DNA of 64,000 bases from Blastococcus sp. TBT05-19 (GTDB taxonomy: Bacteria; Actinomycetota; Actinomycetes; Mycobacteriales; Geodermatophilaceae): positions 310,001-374,000 of the forward strand of contig NZ_QOHI01000003.1 of the NCBI RefSeq assembly GCF_003319095.1, written 5' to 3'. Shown piece by piece: positions 61,220-64,000 of the stretch; positions within the stretch are counted from its first letter, which is position 1; the number at the start of each line of letters is the position of its first letter. The translations under genes and the position numbers were made by a program. The notes below the pieces were generated by a model. That model was not told where the DNA came from and ran no database searches. It saw nothing but the letters and a program-made list of their open reading frames with translations.

Positions 61220-64000
61220 GCTTCGTCGCTTCGAGCCCTGCCGGGGGAACGGTCACCGGCTACTTCTACATCTATGAGGGCACCCGGCTGATCCTCGCCC
61301 AAGGTGTCGGCGTGCCATCCGGGCAGCGAGCGAAGCTTGTCGTTCCCGACGGGCTGCTGAAAGAAGGGCGCACGTACAAGTTCCGAGCGGCTACGCACGA
61401 TGGCTTCACGTTCGGACCGGACGGGTGGAATCGTATATCGCCTGGATATGCGCCCGGCAAGGCGCTCGACATCAACGGCGGTTTCGAGCCCGGCATGCTG
61501 TTGCAGATCTGGGACTGGAATGGTCTCAAGCACCAGCGATTCGGGCTGCTTCCGACCGGAGACCGATCGGGGCACTTCACGTTCCAAGCTCGCAGCGGCG
61601 CCGGGGCGCTCGACGACAGCTGCTCCGGAACTTTCGGCACCCGGGTGAAAACCCATGATGTCCTCTACAACCACTGCCAGCAGTTCTTCCTCCAGCAAGC
61701 GGGCGCCTCCGCCGACGGGCTCTACCGGCTACTCGGCCGCGCCACGGGTCTGGCCATGGATGTCGATGCGGCCCGAACGACCAATGGCGCCTACGTGCAG
61801 ATGTGGGGGGTCAACGGTGCGATCAACCAGAACTTCCGCATCGATCCTGCGGGTGACAATGGTCTGGAATCGCAGATCACGTTCCGCACGGACTTCACTG
61901 CACCTGGGGCTCCATTCCTCAGCTCGTCGAACTATCCAGCTGACGGAACCTGGAACGGAGCGGCTGGAACTCCCGCGTCGTTCACGTTCCGCCCGTCCAC
62001 GAACAGCAGTGACCTCGTCGGGTACGAGTGGAACCTCGACGCCGCCCCGGTGGCCACCAACTTCGTCCCGAACTCCGGTACGGCGACGATCTCCGTACCT
62101 ATGGACAAGAACGGCCCCCGCACCCTGCAGGTCGTGGCGAAGGACCACGCGGGTAACCGGTCCGCAGTCGCCAGCTACAAGTTCAACGTCGGCAGGGCGG
62201 GGATCACGCAACCGGCCGCCGGACACCACGCGGTTCGCAGGGTCCGCCTGTCCTTCGACGGTGACGCGGCGTGGACCCACGTCAAGTACACCTACCGCCG
62301 CGGCGAGCAGGCGCTGACGGAGAACCCTGTGCCGCTGTCGCACCTGACCAAGGCCGACGGCTCGGCGATGACGAGCGCCGACGGGTTCCTCCCCGCGGTC
62401 GACGTCAAGCAGCTCGCGGTGTGGGACGTCGGCGCCACGCTGGGCTTCCTCGGGGGGCCGGTGCAGGTGCGCGCGACCATGCGCGATGCCAGCGGGGGCA
62501 CCTACCAGACGCCGTGGGTGTCGTTCACCCTCGACCGGGACGCCTCCGGTGCTGCCGGGACCGGCATCGGGCCCGGCGACGTCAACCTCCTCACTGGTGA
62601 CTACGTGCACGGCACCACCGACGCCGCGGAGGCCGGCCTCTCGGTGAGCCGGACGACGTCGTCCCGCACTCCGAACAGTGGCCTCCAGCTCCAGGCGGAG
62701 CAGCTGACCGCCAACCAGGCGACGGTGGACACTGACGCTGCCGGCTTCGTCGGATCGGGGACGACTGTCACCCGAGTGGCCGACCGCGGCCACGCCAAGG
62801 CGGGCGCGCTGCGGGTCGTGCCCACGAACGACGCCTCGTCCACCGACACCTACGCCGCAGTGGGCGGCACCAGCGGTCTGCAGACCAAGCTCACTGCCGG
62901 ACGCTCCTACCGGGTCTCCGGCTGGGTCTACGTCCCGGCACCGACCGGCCTCGACCCGCCTGGCGCCGACAACGGTCTGCGGATCGTCGTCGCCGCCAAG
63001 GGCGCCGATGGATCCTGGACCTATCAGCGTTCGGAGAAGGCTGGTTACACCGACGCCTGGCAGCAGCTCAGCCTCGACCTCACCGTTCCCACCGGCGCCA
63101 CGGACGCCGTGGTCCGCCTGTACTCCGGATTCGCCGGGGGTTCGGGCAGGGAAGTGTTCTTCGACGACCTGTCGGTGCGCCAGCTGTGGGCGCCGTTCGG
63201 GTCGGCCTGGTCCACCGGCGTGGCCGCCGACGTCGCCGGGACCGACTACGTCAGGATCTCGTTGGCCGACCCGGAGGTCGTGCAGGTCGACTTCTCCGGC
63301 GGCGGGAAGATCTGGTTCTCCAAGGGTCCCAACGGCTGGTGGCCCGAGTTCGGCGCCGAGTCCCTCACCCTCACGCAGCCGGAGGCCGACGTCTTCCAGT
63401 TGGCGGAGCTGGACGGCACGCTGACCGTCTTCCGTCGCGCGACCGCCGGCGTCGGTGACTGGCTCGTCGAGTCGACCTCGCCGCCGGCCGAGTTCGCGAC
63501 CACCCGCTACACGTACGAGACGACGCCCCTAGGCGTCACCCGGATGAAGCGTGCCGTCGCCCCGGCCCAGCCCGGCATCGACATGGGCGCGTGCGCAACC
63601 GCGGGGACCCCGCCGCGCGGCTGCGTCGTCCTCGAGTACGACTACGCGCCGCCGACGACGGTCAAGCCGAGCGGTCTGGGCGACTACCCGGAGCAGGTCC
63701 GGCAGGTCCGCATGTGGACGACGGATCCAGCGACCGGAACGGTGTCCGCGGAAGCAGTGGCGCAGTACGCCTACGACGGCCAGGGCCGACTCCGCGAGGT
63801 GTGGGACCCCCGCATCTCCCCGGCGCTGAAGACGGCGTATGGCTACGACGACGAAGGCCGCGTCACGTCGCTGACCCCGGTTGGTGAACTGCCCTGGGCG
63901 TTCAGCTATGGCAAGGCCGGAGCCACGGTCACCGGGAGCGGTGACTGGATCGACCCCAACCCCGGTCGGCTGCTACAGGTCTCCCGTGCGTCCCTCGTCG
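61216..64000 (+). CDS. RHS-repeat protein, main part with ricin-type lectin and Ig-like domains (3' truncated by window)
   Basis: From ATG 61216 the frame is open to the window edge (928 residues seen). An Ig-like segment is followed by a beta-trefoil lectin domain (QIWDWNGLKHQRF and QMWGVNGAINQNF, QxW-like motifs; about 60-215). Ig-like domains follow, then a carbohydrate-binding-type jelly roll near FDDLSVRQLW. YD repeats begin near the end (YAYDGQGRLREVWD, YGYDDEGRVTSLT). RHS proteins form large shells, often enclosing a C-terminal toxin that would lie beyond the window. The first ATG overlaps the previous frame stop; there is no ribosome site that clearly belongs to it, and it is most simply the continuation of the two upstream fragments. 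Confidence 0.8.
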   Translation, partial: MSFVASSPAGGTVTGYFYIYEGTRLILAQGVGVPSGQRAKLVVPDGLLKEGRTYKFRAATHDGFTFGPDGWNRISPGYAPGKALDINGGFEPGMLLQIWDWNGLKHQRFGLLPTGDRSGHFTFQARSGAGALDDSCSGTFGTRVKTHDVLYNHCQQFFLQQAGASADGLYRLLGRATGLAMDVDAARTTNGAYVQMWGVNGAINQNFRIDPAGDNGLESQITFRTDFTAPGAPFLSSSNYPADGTWNGAAGTPASFTFRPSTNSSDLVGYEWNLDAAPVATNFVPNSGTATISVPMDKNGPRTLQVVAKDHAGNRSAVASYKFNVGRAGITQPAAGHHAVRRVRLSFDGDAAWTHVKYTYRRGEQALTENPVPLSHLTKADGSAMTSADGFLPAVDVKQLAVWDVGATLGFLGGPVQVRATMRDASGGTYQTPWVSFTLDRDASGAAGTGIGPGDVNLLTGDYVHGTTDAAEAGLSVSRTTSSRTPNSGLQLQAEQLTANQATVDTDAAGFVGSGTTVTRVADRGHAKAGALRVVPTNDASSTDTYAAVGGTSGLQTKLTAGRSYRVSGWVYVPAPTGLDPPGADNGLRIVVAAKGADGSWTYQRSEKAGYTDAWQQLSLDLTVPTGATDAVVRLYSGFAGGSGREVFFDDLSVRQLWAPFGSAWSTGVAADVAGTDYVRISLADPEVVQVDFSGGGKIWFSKGPNGWWPEFGAESLTLTQPEADVFQLAELDGTLTVFRRATAGVGDWLVESTSPPAEFATTRYTYETTPLGVTRMKRAVAPAQPGIDMGACATAGTPPRGCVVLEYDYAPPTTVKPSGLGDYPEQVRQVRMWTTDPATGTVSAEAVAQYAYDGQGRLREVWDPRISPALKTAYGYDDEGRVTSLTPVGELPWAFSYGKAGATVTGSGDWIDPNPGRLLQVSRASLV

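Overview
This is a high-GC actinobacterial chromosome segment. Gene content and codon use suggest a Geodermatophilaceae-like organism (Blastococcus, Modestobacter or Geodermatophilus). That placement is an inference from family-level gene content, not a database match. Nearly the whole window is coding. Many genes are coupled by GTGA, ATGA or TGATG overlaps, and several have a TANNNT -10 box 6-8 nt before the start codon, as expected for leaderless transcripts.

Layout. (a) 1-8.7 kb: the C-terminal part of an LGFP-repeat metallopeptidase, then on the minus strand an acyl-CoA carboxylase set (accD, accE, maf, and accA3 further along) interrupted by an LGFP-repeat serine hydrolase and a small lipoprotein. 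(b) 9.0-12.1 kb: ubiA-dprE1-dprE2, the decaprenyl-phospho-arabinose pathway. (c) 12.1-24 kb: birA, a PH-domain membrane protein, sbcDC, a LicD-methyltransferase fusion with a coiled-coil partner, purK-purE, an acyl-CoA dehydrogenase and a coiled-coil methyltransferase. (d) 24-25.8 kb, minus strand: a DUF1028 protein and a TIGR03089 protein. (e) 26.0-33.1 kb: a six-gene, fully overlapping plus-strand operon with a YfhO-like membrane protein, GtrA, HAD phosphatase, flippase-kinase fusion, GT2 and sugar nucleotidyltransferase. (f) 33.1-40.4 kb: an OafA/SGNH acyltransferase, a second YfhO-like protein, a GDSL lipoprotein and an LCP-family ligase. (g) 40.8-47.8 kb: two large LGFP-repeat cell-wall proteins, an amidase and a lysozyme-like one, with a small lipoprotein between them. 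(h) 48.0-57.4 kb: Wzm/Wzt exporter, GlfT1, a coiled-coil methyltransferase, a GT2/GT4 pair, UDP-galactopyranose mutase, WbbL and ManC. (i) 57.5-59.2 kb: an SDR enzyme and an HhH-GPD glycosylase. (j) 59.2-64 kb: a lower-GC RHS/ricin-lectin gene broken by an in-frame amber codon and a frameshift, running off the window.

The scaffold order (manC, wbbL, LCP, TIGR03089, fadE, purE, purK, PH protein, birA, accD, accE, maf, accA3) matches, from memory, the Mycobacterium tuberculosis Rv3264c-Rv3285 neighbourhood. In this window that neighbourhood has been enlarged with envelope-glycan genes.

Taken together, most of the window builds, exports, decorates and anchors an arabinogalactan-like envelope polymer and cuts the wall around it. 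UbiA/DprE1/DprE2 make the arabinose donor. WbbL, Glf and GlfT1 make linker and galactan. Wzm/Wzt exports lipid-linked polymer. The LCP protein attaches it to peptidoglycan. The YfhO/GtrA/GT2 operon and the OafA protein probably add sugar and acyl decorations. Four different enzymes carry LGFP repeats that probably hold them on the wall. The most promising undescribed system is the 26-33 kb operon; the flippase-kinase fusion and the coiled-coil methyltransferases near the exporter are also notable.
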